Assembly: GCA_938008575.1 (NCBI GenBank) | Contig: CALLKB010000011.1 | Span: 1-40,848, forward strand | DNA: 40,848 nt | Direction of reading: 5' to 3' | From: an uncultured Cytophagaceae bacterium | GTDB lineage: Bacteria; Bacteroidota; Bacteroidia; Cytophagales; Spirosomataceae | Shown here: in pieces, positions 33,261-40,848 of the stretch | Position numbering within the stretch: the stretch's first letter is position 1 | Layout: every line of letters begins with the position of its first letter | Translations under genes and position numbers: made by a program | The notes under the pieces: model-generated | Database searches by the model: none | What the model saw: only the letters and a program-made list of their open reading frames with translations | What the model was told of the DNA's origin: nothing

Positions 33261-33581
33261 TTACTTTTTAATAATTTGGGGGGCAAAGGAGATTCGTTCA
33301 GCATCAATTGAATCATAAGATTGGTGGTTTCCAAACCAAATGATATAACAAGCTCCCTGAATAAAATTCTTCGAAACAATCAAACGATAAGCATTTCCTT
33401 TTATATTGAATACAACGCAATTATTTCCAATGATACTTGCGGAACGATAAACAGCCTTGATTTCATTAAAGTTTGAAAACTTATGTAATGCAAATTCATG
33501 ATTCCAATTAAATAATGCATGAGATGCATCAGGGTATGATTGCATGTAATGATTAATCGTTCTTTTAAGTAAAATCTTCAT
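33261..33581 (-). CDS. higB: HigB-like mRNA interferase toxin
   Basis: 106 residues of the HigB family (RelE superfamily), which cleaves mRNA in translating ribosomes. The opening MKILLKRTI matches the usual family start. Core motifs are FNEIKAVYRSASIIGNNCVVFNIKGN (split over strands) and YRLIVSKNFIQGACYIIWFGNHQSYD. The start is only three bases from the -7 promoter element, so the mRNA is probably leaderless. Upstream is a perfect palindromic operator. Confidence 0.9.
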   Translation of the reverse strand: MKILLKRTINHYMQSYPDASHALFNWNHEFALHKFSNFNEIKAVYRSASIIGNNCVVFNIKGNAYRLIVSKNFIQGACYIIWFGNHQSYDSIDAERISFAPQIIKK

Positions 33582-33583
33582 AG

Positions 33584-33616
33584 CAAAATTACCACAAAGT
33601 TTGCAAAATGCAAACT
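33584..33616 (-). promoter_or_regulatory. higBA promoter and operator
   Basis: On the minus strand TTTG (33614-33611), a 19-nt spacer and TAATTTTG (33591-33584) give a complete Bacteroidota-type promoter. The perfect 19-bp inverted repeat AGTTTGCA-AAA-TGCAAACT (33598-33616) covers the -33 element and the spacer, exactly where a repressor would block transcription. The ATG of higB is two bases from the -7 element. Confidence 0.75.
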
Positions 33617-33670
33617 AATTTAAATCTTGCATGAAGATAAATACTAGGCTAAACGAATGATCAATTAAAA

Positions 33671-33693
33671 CTGATAATCTAAATATTTATCAA
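33671..33693 (-). terminator. Weak putative terminator after ThuA-like gene
   Basis: TTGATAA...TTATCAG (one G-T pair) with an AT-rich loop followed on the minus strand by TTTT. Short arms make this only tentative. Confidence 0.3.
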
Positions 33694-33694
33694 T

Positions 33695-34498
33695 TTATTG
33701 AAGCCAAATCCCCTCATCGAACCGAAGAGATTTCGCCTTCGAATAATCAATTCCTTTACCAGAATCGAGTATAAATTTCAAACCCTGCCAAAGATGATTT
33801 TGAAAAACAGGATCCTGGTAATTTGACTTATCATGTCCGAGTGTTGTCACCCAAACATGGCCACCCTGAAAATTTTGCGTCCAAACAGCAGGAAAATATC
33901 CCTTAAACGAACCGGCGTGTTGATTCACAAGCTCCGATTGCTTTCCATCCAAACTGCTCAAATCATGCATCATCAATACCTGAATGCCGGGATATACCTC
34001 TTTCCCAAAATAACATTCATCCTCCTTGGTCCATGACATAGGCACGTCCTTCATGGATGGATGCGATGAGGCTATGTTGATTATCCGAAAAGGCTGAAAT
34101 TTGGCATGCCAGGAGAAGGTTTCGCCAACGAGCATTTTGAACCAGGTCCAATTGCGTTCCGTACCTGTCACGGAATGGACTCCAACAAAACCGCCTCCGC
34201 CTTCGATGTAGCGTCGGAAAGCCAAGCGCTGGGCATCCGTAGCAAACACATCATTATTCGTACTCGTGAAAATCAGTGCCGCATATTTCGCCAAATTCGC
34301 CTCCGCAAACACCGCAGGATCATCCGAAACATCAACCTGAATCTGATTTGTCTTGCCTAAACCTTGAAAGCAAGCTACGGCAGCTGGAATATTATCATGC
34401 ACGTAGCCAGGGCCATTTTTGGTATAAACCAAAACACGTGGTAAAGGCTTAGCAAGGCCACTAAAAAATGCAAATAGACATAAAATTAGTAATCTCAT
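33695..34498 (-). CDS. ThuA-domain protein (glutamine-amidotransferase-like), secreted
   Basis: 267 residues from ATG 34498, which starts a signal peptide (MRLLILCLFAFFSGLAK). A ThuA/Trehalose-utilisation fold covers residues about 22-260: VLVYTKNGPGYVHDN, GGGFVGVHSVTGTERNW and SHPSMKDVPMSWTKEDECYF are typical. Function of exported ThuA proteins is not known in detail; a role in sugar metabolism is usual. It begins four bases after the end of the M28 peptidase gene, so the two form an operon. Confidence 0.9.
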   Translation of the reverse strand: MRLLILCLFAFFSGLAKPLPRVLVYTKNGPGYVHDNIPAAVACFQGLGKTNQIQVDVSDDPAVFAEANLAKYAALIFTSTNNDVFATDAQRLAFRRYIEGGGGFVGVHSVTGTERNWTWFKMLVGETFSWHAKFQPFRIINIASSHPSMKDVPMSWTKEDECYFGKEVYPGIQVLMMHDLSSLDGKQSELVNQHAGSFKGYFPAVWTQNFQGGHVWVTTLGHDKSNYQDPVFQNHLWQGLKFILDSGKGIDYSKAKSLRFDEGIWLQ

Positions 34499-34502
34499 AA
34501 GA

Positions 34503-35876
34503 TTAGGGTTTAACGCCGTATTGGTCAACTAAGTAGATAATAGCGGCAATATTAATGGCTCCCAGTAACAATTCCCGCTTATTCACATTTTCGAACACAT
34601 CCGTCTTGGCATGGTGTAAATCAAAATAACGCTGGCTGTCCGGTACCAAACCTGCAATAACAGTACTCGGATTAACTTTAGCCAAAGGCCCAATATCCGT
34701 TCCACTTCCTCCAAATGTCACCTCACAACCATAAGGTTTTAACAGCGACGACCAAGATTGAAATTTCTTAAATGCCTCCTTAGATGCCGTCATACCAATC
34801 GACCGAGGTGTAAATCCGCCCTCATCACTCTCCAAGGCCAAGATGTGATTCTCATTATTCAATTTTGCTTGATTCGCATATTCATTGCCTCCGCGTACTC
34901 CATTCTCTTCATTGGCAAACAACACAAAACGTATCGTACGCTTAGGCTTATAATTCAATGCCTTCAACACACGTAATACTTCCATCGTATGAACGACACC
35001 GGCGCCGTCGTCGTGTGCACCTTCGTTGACATCCCAACTATCCAAATGCCCACCTAAGGTAATGTATTGATCAGGAAACACAGACCCTTTCAATTCCGCG
35101 ACCACATTTTGATCATTTACATCGGGTAAGAATTGACCATAGGTTTGCAACTGAACTTTCACCTGACTTTTCTTGGCTAAAGCATACAACATTTTCGCAT
35201 CGTTTGGCCCCAAAGCAACCGCAGGAATCTTGGGATATGCTTCATCATATACCATGCTACCCGTGTGAGGTGCATTATCAGGCGCCGTACTAAGCGAATG
35301 AATCATAATACCAAGCGCTCCATATTTAGCGGCACGAGAAGCGCCCGACCGACGATAGGCTCCGCTTTCCCCATAAGCACGAAAAGTCTGAATTTTCGTT
35401 TCATCAAAGGCACTGTGGAAATACACAATCTTGCCTTTCACCTCATCCTTCCGCTTCTCCAATTCATCAAAGTTGGCCACCGCCAACACCTCCGCCTCAA
35501 TCATTCCATTTGATCCCATGGAATTACCCAAAGCCAACGCAGCTAAAGGTTGAATACGTGCTTCTCCCTGAACACCTACGATTGCAGCAAAATCAGTTCC
35601 TCCTCGCTTCCAATTGGGCGACTTACAAGCCTGAAGGAAAACTCTATCAGCACCCAAAAGTTCTAGATTACGCTTTCCCCAAACAGCAGCTTGTTGCTGC
35701 TGCGGCGAACCCGCTAGACGACCACCAATCTTCTTCGTCAATTCATATAAAAGATCATAGGCTTTGCCGTTGGTCATAATCTCATCCGACATGCGTTTTA
35801 TGAATAGACTATCTTGTTGGGCGATAGCAGAAAAGCCAACGAATAATGTCAGGCACAGGGAAGTAAGGATTCTCAT
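34503..35876 (-). CDS. M28-family zinc aminopeptidase (secreted)
   Basis: 457 residues with signal peptide MRILTSLCLTLFVGFSAIAQ. A PA-type inserted domain (about 100-250) precedes the M28 catalytic domain. Metal and catalytic residues are visible: GGHLDSWDV (His ~275, Asp), HDDGAGV, NEENG (Glu pair ~320), ESDEGG and LHHAKTD. It removes N-terminal amino acids from peptides in the periplasm or outside the cell. It leads the operon with the ThuA-like gene and is divergent from the NTF2-like gene at 35974. Confidence 0.92.
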   Translation of the reverse strand: MRILTSLCLTLFVGFSAIAQQDSLFIKRMSDEIMTNGKAYDLLYELTKKIGGRLAGSPQQQQAAVWGKRNLELLGADRVFLQACKSPNWKRGGTDFAAIVGVQGEARIQPLAALALGNSMGSNGMIEAEVLAVANFDELEKRKDEVKGKIVYFHSAFDETKIQTFRAYGESGAYRRSGASRAAKYGALGIMIHSLSTAPDNAPHTGSMVYDEAYPKIPAVALGPNDAKMLYALAKKSQVKVQLQTYGQFLPDVNDQNVVAELKGSVFPDQYITLGGHLDSWDVNEGAHDDGAGVVHTMEVLRVLKALNYKPKRTIRFVLFANEENGVRGGNEYANQAKLNNENHILALESDEGGFTPRSIGMTASKEAFKKFQSWSSLLKPYGCEVTFGGSGTDIGPLAKVNPSTVIAGLVPDSQRYFDLHHAKTDVFENVNKRELLLGAINIAAIIYLVDQYGVKP

Positions 35877-35973
35877 AGAAATTTAGATTTGTAATGAATA
35901 TTAAATATAAGCATTTTCAAAATTGGGAAATGCATGACAAATCCTTAATTTTTGGATAAATCTATATTCCTCC

Positions 35974-36414
35974 ATGCACAAATTCCTCTTCATTAGCTTA
36001 CTCTTCATCTCAAGCACAATCTCAGCACAGAAAAATCAGGAGAAACCCGCAATCAAACAAGTCATTCAGAACATGTTCCTTGCTATGCAAACCGGCGACA
36101 CGACTTTATTTCGTTCTTGCTTTGCGCCTACAGTTATTTTTCAAACCATTGTGACGAAAGACAATCAAACAAAAGTGAAATCGGAAGAATTTGAAGCCTT
36201 TTTAAAAAGTCTGACCAAATATCCCAAAGGTGCCCTCGATGAACGAATCAAATTCAAAAGTGTACATGAAGATGGTACTTTGGCCATCGCATGGACACCT
36301 TATCAGTTTTATTACCAAGGGAAATTTTCGCATCAAGGCGTGAATTCATTCCAATTGGTCAAATTGGGTGATGCTTGGAAGATTCAGTACTTGATTGATA
36401 CTCGGAGAAAATAA
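35974..36414 (+). CDS. Secreted NTF2-like (SnoaL/DUF4440-type) protein
   Basis: 146 residues; signal peptide MHKFLFISLLFISSTISAQ. The mature part has the NTF2-like cone shape, with the conserved start IKQVIQNMFLAMQTGDTTLFRSCF and the ending SFQLVKLGDAWKIQYLIDTRRK. Such proteins are often binding or scavenging domains; a specific role cannot be given. It is followed 45 bp later by a second acylase gene on the same strand. Confidence 0.88.
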   Translation: MHKFLFISLLFISSTISAQKNQEKPAIKQVIQNMFLAMQTGDTTLFRSCFAPTVIFQTIVTKDNQTKVKSEEFEAFLKSLTKYPKGALDERIKFKSVHEDGTLAIAWTPYQFYYQGKFSHQGVNSFQLVKLGDAWKIQYLIDTRRK

Positions 36415-36459
36415 CAAACAAATTGTGCCCAACACCGTTAAGCTTTAAAACCATTGAAC

Positions 36460-38523
36460 ATGAAATACCTCATTGCCATGCTATTTCTGTGCATCTTCCA
36501 AATCCATGCACAGCAACCCAATATCCACACCAATCAAATCAACATCGCCCGCGACAGCTACGGCGTTCCGCATATTTTCGCTCCTACAGATCCTGAGGTG
36601 GCCTATGGATTAGCCTGGGCACATTCCGAGGATGATTTTAAAACCATACAAACCTTGATTCTGACGGGGAAGGGGAAACTCGCGACCTACTTAGGCAAGA
36701 AAGGCGCACCGGTGGATTTTGTGTTTGGGCTTTTGAATACCCGTAAGGTGGTAGACCAACAAATCAAATCAATGGATCCGAAATTCATTCAATTAGTTCA
36801 AGGCTACCTTATGGGATTGGAAGCCTATGCCAAAGCGCATCCGCAAGAAGTATTAAACAAACATGTATTTCCGATTCAATTAGAGGACTATATCGCCACG
36901 ACCATGTTTTCGGTTGCCATCTTCTGCGGCGTCGATAAAACCTTACCCAAAATCCTCGAAGGTTCCATCCCGCATCTTCCGAGCTTTACAGGGGAAGGCA
37001 GTAATGCCTTTGCGATTAAGAGTAATAAATCGGCAACGGGCGAACCGATGTTGGTGATTAACGCACACCAACCCATCGAAGGCGCAACGGCATTTTACGA
37101 GGCCCATGTACAAAGTGAGGAAGGTTGGAATATCTTGGGCGGTTTATTCCCGGGTGGACCATTAATCTTTCATGGCGTTACGCCAAATTTGGCTTGGGCG
37201 CATACGGTGAATTTTCAAGATAAAATCGATGTATATCAGCTACATACCGACAAAGCACATCCAGGCCAATACGAAGTTGATGGAACTTGGATGAATTTGG
37301 AGAAACGTAAAATCAAATTAAACATCAAAGGTATTCCGTTTCCTGTGAGTAAAATGGCATTTAATTCAATCTATGGGCCCACGGTGAAAACACCTAAAGG
37401 GGAGTATTTCTCTATTCGTTTGCCAGCCTTGTTTGATGCGGGGGCGTTGCAGCAATGGTATGCGATGAATCGCTCGACGAATTTCCAGGAGTTCAAAGCG
37501 GCTTTGGGGCAAAATCATTTGCCCATGTTTAACATCATGTATGCGGATAAGCAGGATAACATCTTTTATATCTCAAATGGCAAGATGCCTTATCGCAATG
37601 CAGATCCGAAATACAATTGGGCTTCGACCTTACCGGGAAATACGCGTGCAACGCTTTGGGATACGTTTAAACCCTTAGATGCCTTGCCGCAATATACGAA
37701 TCCGGCAAGTGGTTATTTGTTCAATACGAATCACTCGCCCTTCCTGGCGACAAGCACGGATGAGAACTTAAATCCGGCGAAATTCGATAAATATGATGGA
37801 TATGAGACCTATCATAATAATCGGAGCCAACGGGCCAAAGAGCTCATAGATAGCTATGATAAGATTTCCTGGGAGGATTTGAAGCGGATTAAGTTTGACC
37901 GACAACTACCTGCGAAGATTTTGTATCCCTATGGTTTAGATGCATCTGTGCTTTTCAGTTTAAAAATGACGGATTACCCCGCTTTAGCGACGATTATTCA
38001 AGGTATCCAACAATGGAATCATGTGACCGACACGGAAAGTGTGGGCGCCTTGTATTATAACATCGCCTATTATCAGGCTTCAAAGATTCGTACGAATGGG
38101 TCCAAAGAACCTTTGACTGAGGCAGAAGCTCTTCAATTATGCCAATATGTGCATGATTTCTTGATGAAGCATTATGGCAAATTGGATGTGAAACTAGGTG
38201 AATTTCAGCGTTTGGTGCGTGGGCAGGAAGATTGGCCACAGGCGGGTATGCCGGATGTTTTGGCTGCGGTTCAAACGGAAGCCTGGGGTGAATCCAAGCG
38301 CAAGATGAATAGCGGTGATGCATATATCGGTTTTGTAAAATTTCCAAAGGATGGCGGTTTACCTTTGATTGAGACCGTAAATACCTTTGGGGCGAGTTCA
38401 CATCCAGAATCGAAGCACTTCGCGGATCAGCGGGCGATGTACCAGGCGCAGCAAACGAAGCGAATGACCTTGGATAAGGCCGAGGTGCTAAAGGCGGCGG
38501 AGCGGGTGTATCATCCGGAGTAA
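36460..38523 (+). CDS. Second penicillin/AHL acylase-family amidohydrolase
   Basis: 687 residues from ATG 36460 (an in-frame TTG two codons upstream is possible); signal peptide MKYLIAMLFLCIFQIHAQ. The opening RDSYGVPHIFAPTDPEVAYG and AHSEDDF match the alpha chain. The nucleophile Ser181 in GEGSNAFAIKSN marks the autocleavage site. Compared with the 6727-8871 gene, the motif context and length differ, so the two are diverged paralogues rather than recent copies; substrates may differ. The leader contains GCTTTAAAACC, similar to the leaders at 9806 and 12235. Its stop lies one base from the stop of the convergent gene. Confidence 0.92.
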   Translation: MKYLIAMLFLCIFQIHAQQPNIHTNQINIARDSYGVPHIFAPTDPEVAYGLAWAHSEDDFKTIQTLILTGKGKLATYLGKKGAPVDFVFGLLNTRKVVDQQIKSMDPKFIQLVQGYLMGLEAYAKAHPQEVLNKHVFPIQLEDYIATTMFSVAIFCGVDKTLPKILEGSIPHLPSFTGEGSNAFAIKSNKSATGEPMLVINAHQPIEGATAFYEAHVQSEEGWNILGGLFPGGPLIFHGVTPNLAWAHTVNFQDKIDVYQLHTDKAHPGQYEVDGTWMNLEKRKIKLNIKGIPFPVSKMAFNSIYGPTVKTPKGEYFSIRLPALFDAGALQQWYAMNRSTNFQEFKAALGQNHLPMFNIMYADKQDNIFYISNGKMPYRNADPKYNWASTLPGNTRATLWDTFKPLDALPQYTNPASGYLFNTNHSPFLATSTDENLNPAKFDKYDGYETYHNNRSQRAKELIDSYDKISWEDLKRIKFDRQLPAKILYPYGLDASVLFSLKMTDYPALATIIQGIQQWNHVTDTESVGALYYNIAYYQASKIRTNGSKEPLTEAEALQLCQYVHDFLMKHYGKLDVKLGEFQRLVRGQEDWPQAGMPDVLAAVQTEAWGESKRKMNSGDAYIGFVKFPKDGGLPLIETVNTFGASSHPESKHFADQRAMYQAQQTKRMTLDKAEVLKAAERVYHPE

Positions 38524-38524
38524 A

Positions 38525-39889
38525 TTACGCGTGCAACAATTTCTTTAAGGTATCATAATGGACTTCGGCAATGAGGTAAACAGAGAATCGTTTATCGTCA
38601 TTAGCCGTTTGTCGGACGATGACATCATCCATTCGATAATGCGCCCAGAAATAGCTGTTGATTCCTTTGATCAACTTCGCACGCACCTGTCTTTGGGTTT
38701 CGTAGGCGTATGAACCATAGCCCATCATTTCGGTAAAATGCTGCGAACTGAAGGTATGACCTTTCGGATAGTGCAAACAAGCATTTAGGAATTCAGATGC
38801 ACCGGCAGGCAGACCATCTAAGGGTTCAATGATACTTTCAGGAGCTTTCCGAGGCTTTCTTTTTCGATATGCATAAATTCCTCCAGCCGTCAGGATTAGA
38901 ACAGCGGCAACACCGTAGCCAATAAGATCAGCAGGGTAGGGCTCGATGTAAAATGGCCCTTTTCGAGTGCTGAGGGATTTGAGTTTTTCGATGGAGATGG
39001 AGTCGATTTTGATAGCAGGCGAAATGTTATTTTCACTTTTATCAGGTACATAGATATAGATCCAATTATTCTTTTCGCTCATCTCATAGTTGAAATTTAG
39101 ATTTGAAAGCACATAATTCAATTGGTAAATCTCATTTTTCACAGGATCAGCTATTATTACCAAAGGTCCTTTTGTGAAAATATATTTGCCTTGAAGAAAT
39201 ATTGAATCAAAGTTTGTTAAGCCCAACTTAACCAACAAATCAATGTTAATATCCCCCATATAATTCCAAATGTTCGATTTAAATGATTTTTCAAAGTATC
39301 GGTATGGTTGAGAAATTTTACCTTCATGATACAAAGATGGGAATTCGATAATGCTCAATACATCACGTTTGGAATCAAATCCACCAAAATCACAACTTAT
39401 ATACTTCGGACCCTTTTCACTTGGAATATTTTTCAATTCCCATTCTTTAGATTTAGGAGAAAAATAGGTTTCAATATTATTGGCATGCCAAAAACCATTT
39501 CCCCCTACACTATACAAAGTGTCGTTTCGAACAAATTGTATCGCGCCAAAATTAAATCCACGATAAAAGGTCTTGTCCAGGCGAGTAATTTTCTTTTGAT
39601 CCATATTTAATTGATATACTTGACCAGTACCGGCAATGGTCAATAGATAATATGGATGCGTGTAAAATGTATTAATAAGTGCATTGGCAGGGATTTCACT
39701 TATATCTACATTGACCAATTCGAATTGACCCATGTCTTGCCATACGTGTGAATTTTTCTCCTTCCAAAGAGACCCATCTTTAAAATCAATTCGATGATGA
39801 AGAATTTCATTGGGTAATTTAAATTGAATCTGACCAAAGGAATGAATTCGAATAATAACGAATAAAATAAGGAGAATCAATTGGCGCAT
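38525..39889 (-). CDS. Membrane protein with periplasmic propeller-like domain and cytoplasmic C-terminal domain
   Basis: 454 residues. A signal peptide or anchor (MRQLILLILFVIIRIHSFGQ) is followed by a ~300-residue beta-rich segment with repeated short motifs such as YLLTIAGTGQVYQLN and LYSVGGNGFW, suggesting a kelch or propeller-like sensor. One membrane helix at about residues 323-341 (GYGVAAVLILTAGGIYAY) leads to a basic stretch and a ~100-residue cytoplasmic domain (ASEFLNACLHYPKGHTFSS...). I do not recognise the cytoplasmic family; the layout suggests a signalling protein. It is tail-to-tail with the second acylase. Confidence 0.7.
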   Translation of the reverse strand: MRQLILLILFVIIRIHSFGQIQFKLPNEILHHRIDFKDGSLWKEKNSHVWQDMGQFELVNVDISEIPANALINTFYTHPYYLLTIAGTGQVYQLNMDQKKITRLDKTFYRGFNFGAIQFVRNDTLYSVGGNGFWHANNIETYFSPKSKEWELKNIPSEKGPKYISCDFGGFDSKRDVLSIIEFPSLYHEGKISQPYRYFEKSFKSNIWNYMGDINIDLLVKLGLTNFDSIFLQGKYIFTKGPLVIIADPVKNEIYQLNYVLSNLNFNYEMSEKNNWIYIYVPDKSENNISPAIKIDSISIEKLKSLSTRKGPFYIEPYPADLIGYGVAAVLILTAGGIYAYRKRKPRKAPESIIEPLDGLPAGASEFLNACLHYPKGHTFSSQHFTEMMGYGSYAYETQRQVRAKLIKGINSYFWAHYRMDDVIVRQTANDDKRFSVYLIAEVHYDTLKKLLHA

Positions 39890-40025
39890 AGATGAACAAA
39901 AATCTGTTGAACATCAAATTAATTAATTGTCTCTGACTTTCATTTAAATACCGATTAAAAGGTTAAGAATTTGTGTGTATTGCGTGAATTACGTAATAGG
40001 GTCATTTATTCTTCGAGCAAAATAA

Positions 40026-40033
40026 TAGGTTTG
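40026..40033 (+). promoter_or_regulatory. Putative -7 promoter element (TAGGTTTG)
   Basis: TAGGTTTG fits TAnnTTTG and lies 19 bp before the ATG at 40053. A weak -33 TTTA-like sequence is at about the right place. Confidence 0.4.
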
Positions 40034-40052
40034 GGAAAATTCATTACGAGCT

Positions 40053-40357
40053 ATGCCAAGAAAAGAATTAGAACGCTTTGATTCAGAATTAGATATTAAT
40101 CAGTCTGAAACGGCTCGATTATTAAGCAAAAAAAGAGGGTATTATGTCTATTATAATATGCCAAATCGCGAAACTAAGCCTTTGAAAATTCACAAACACA
40201 CTTGCGGAGAATGTTTTTACGGAATAGGGAAACAACCGAATGCTTTACCAGGTAGAATGGTGTATGGATTGGGCCAAGCCATTCGATAGAAGCTATGATC
40301 ACAATTATCCAAGACATTTTCAGAACAACTCCTGAGATTTGTACGTGTTGTCAATAA
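40053..40357 (+). pseudogene. Small Cys/His protein, apparently frameshifted
   Basis: The frame from 40053 encodes 78 residues and stops at 40289. Its end GRMVYGLGQAIR looks wrong, while the -1 frame from 40256 reads NGVWIGPSHSIEAM and runs on to TAA at 40355-40357, ending in EICTCCQ. The joined product (about 101 residues) contains H-x-C-x2-C-x2-G and NG-x-W-x-GP-x4-EA, a pattern I associate with small proteins carrying a zinc-ribbon-like motif and a closing W-GP box. A one-base deletion near 40251-40258 or a sequencing error is the simplest explanation; programmed -1 shifting is less likely because no classical slippery heptamer is seen. Function unknown. Confidence 0.55.
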
Positions 40358-40385
40358 AATATTCATTTAAACAAAATCAAATAAT

Positions 40386-40848
40386 ATGGAAAACGTAGTC
40401 AGTAATTTTGAAAGTCCTGAAATCAGCATAAAACTAACCGATGAAAAACTTTACATCAAGACCTTATCATCCTCAGAAACTTTTGCTCTTAGATCAATTA
40501 ATGGTATCGGTATAGTTGATTTGATTGAAAAATATAATTTAGAGTTGGCAGCTCAAAAAAATGCAAAAAAACCTACGGGTTTATATATTTTGGGTGGATT
40601 ACTAATGCTAGCAGGCATTGGAAACTTGGCTGTTTCCATAGGACCTGCATTGATATTTATTCTCTTAGGTGGGGGGGTGATTTATTGGGCTTCTACGCAG
40701 CAGGCACCTGATCCCATTCTAAATTCTGCGGTTCGGATAATGATCAGTGGCATGAATCGAGACTTTGAATTCGACAAATCAGGTCCATATCTCAATCAAA
40801 TTGCAGAATTAGTAGTAAAAGTGGAGGAGACCTTGACCGCTTATCATA
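40386..40848 (+). CDS. Membrane protein, possibly DUF6232-like (C-terminus beyond window)
   Basis: From ATG 40386 the frame stays open to the window end, giving at least 154 residues. Residues 1-60 are a soluble beta-rich part (ISIKLTDEKLYIKTLSS, FALRSINGIG). Two hydrophobic helices follow (about 66-82 and 84-99, LYILGGLLMLAGIGNLAVSI, ALIFILLGGGVIYWAS), then a C-terminal soluble region. The pattern 'surface-strand plus two helices' resembles DUF6232 membrane proteins, but the match is only suggestive. It follows the frameshifted small gene by 28 bp on the same strand and may share its promoter. Confidence 0.6.
   Translation, partial: MENVVSNFESPEISIKLTDEKLYIKTLSSSETFALRSINGIGIVDLIEKYNLELAAQKNAKKPTGLYILGGLLMLAGIGNLAVSIGPALIFILLGGGVIYWASTQQAPDPILNSAVRIMISGMNRDFEFDKSGPYLNQIAELVVKVEETLTAYH

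Noticed and set aside
33257..33379. Longer start for higA overlapping higB
   Set aside because: The upstream extension is out of phase with the toxin frame, adds no recognisable domain, and an ATG at 33256 sits four bases after the higB stop as usual for such pairs.
40296..40357. Independent 20-residue peptide gene (MITIIQDIF start)
   Set aside because: Its frame also reads backward without a stop into NGVWIGPSHS, which completes the motif of the preceding gene, so a frameshifted continuation is the better explanation.

Overview
The window comes from a Bacteroidota chromosome, most likely a Cytophagales/Spirosomaceae-type aquatic bacterium; the genus is a guess. The grounds are the AT-leaning sequence, the lack of clear Shine-Dalgarno sites, several TAnnTTTG-type -7 promoter elements, a TonB receptor with a carboxypeptidase-like N-terminal domain, and many short Bacteroidota-style signal peptides. 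No rRNA, tRNA, insertion sequence or CRISPR was seen.

Layout. 1-2966 (minus): an outer-membrane-barrel-like protein and a long modular surface protein with tail-fibre-like repeats that runs off the left edge. 3915-6593 (minus): two paralogous membrane-anchored AraC-type regulators. 6727-9669 (minus): a penicillin/AHL-acylase-family enzyme and a DUF4405-type membrane protein. 9821-15624 (plus): a TonB-dependent receptor and a large lipoprotein made of a beta-propeller, HEAT repeats and cytochrome c. 15993-22381 (plus): an inorganic-carbon operon consisting of a small acidic secreted protein, dabA, dabB and a SulP transporter, closed by a terminator. 22801-28692 (plus): a sugar-processing group with a GH30 glycosidase, a Tat-exported Gfo/Idh/MocA oxidoreductase, a PIG-L deacetylase and a Dabb-barrel protein. 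28827-31400 (plus): malonate uptake and activation (matB-madL-madM). 31472-33581: a small membrane protein, a WYL regulator and a higBA toxin-antitoxin pair with a well-resolved promoter/operator. 33695-38523: ThuA-like protein, M28 peptidase, NTF2-like protein and a second acylase. 38525-40848: a two-part membrane protein, a small frameshifted Cys/His protein and a truncated membrane protein.

The most unusual DNA lies between genes. Six intergenic islands are built from heptanucleotide tandem repeats of several sequence families. They are accompanied by a hairpin GTAGAGACGCGA-type element (four copies) and a double-palindrome element (three copies, with compensatory arm changes). These repeats abut or overlap stop codons; in at least three genes the stop codon is supplied by the repeat itself. 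Upstream of matB an array ends two bases before the start codon.

Functionally the window combines dissolved-inorganic-carbon accumulation, malonate use, carbohydrate degradation, peptide/amide hydrolysis and surface structures, as expected for a heterotroph living on plant- or algae-derived matter in water. This ecological reading is inference.
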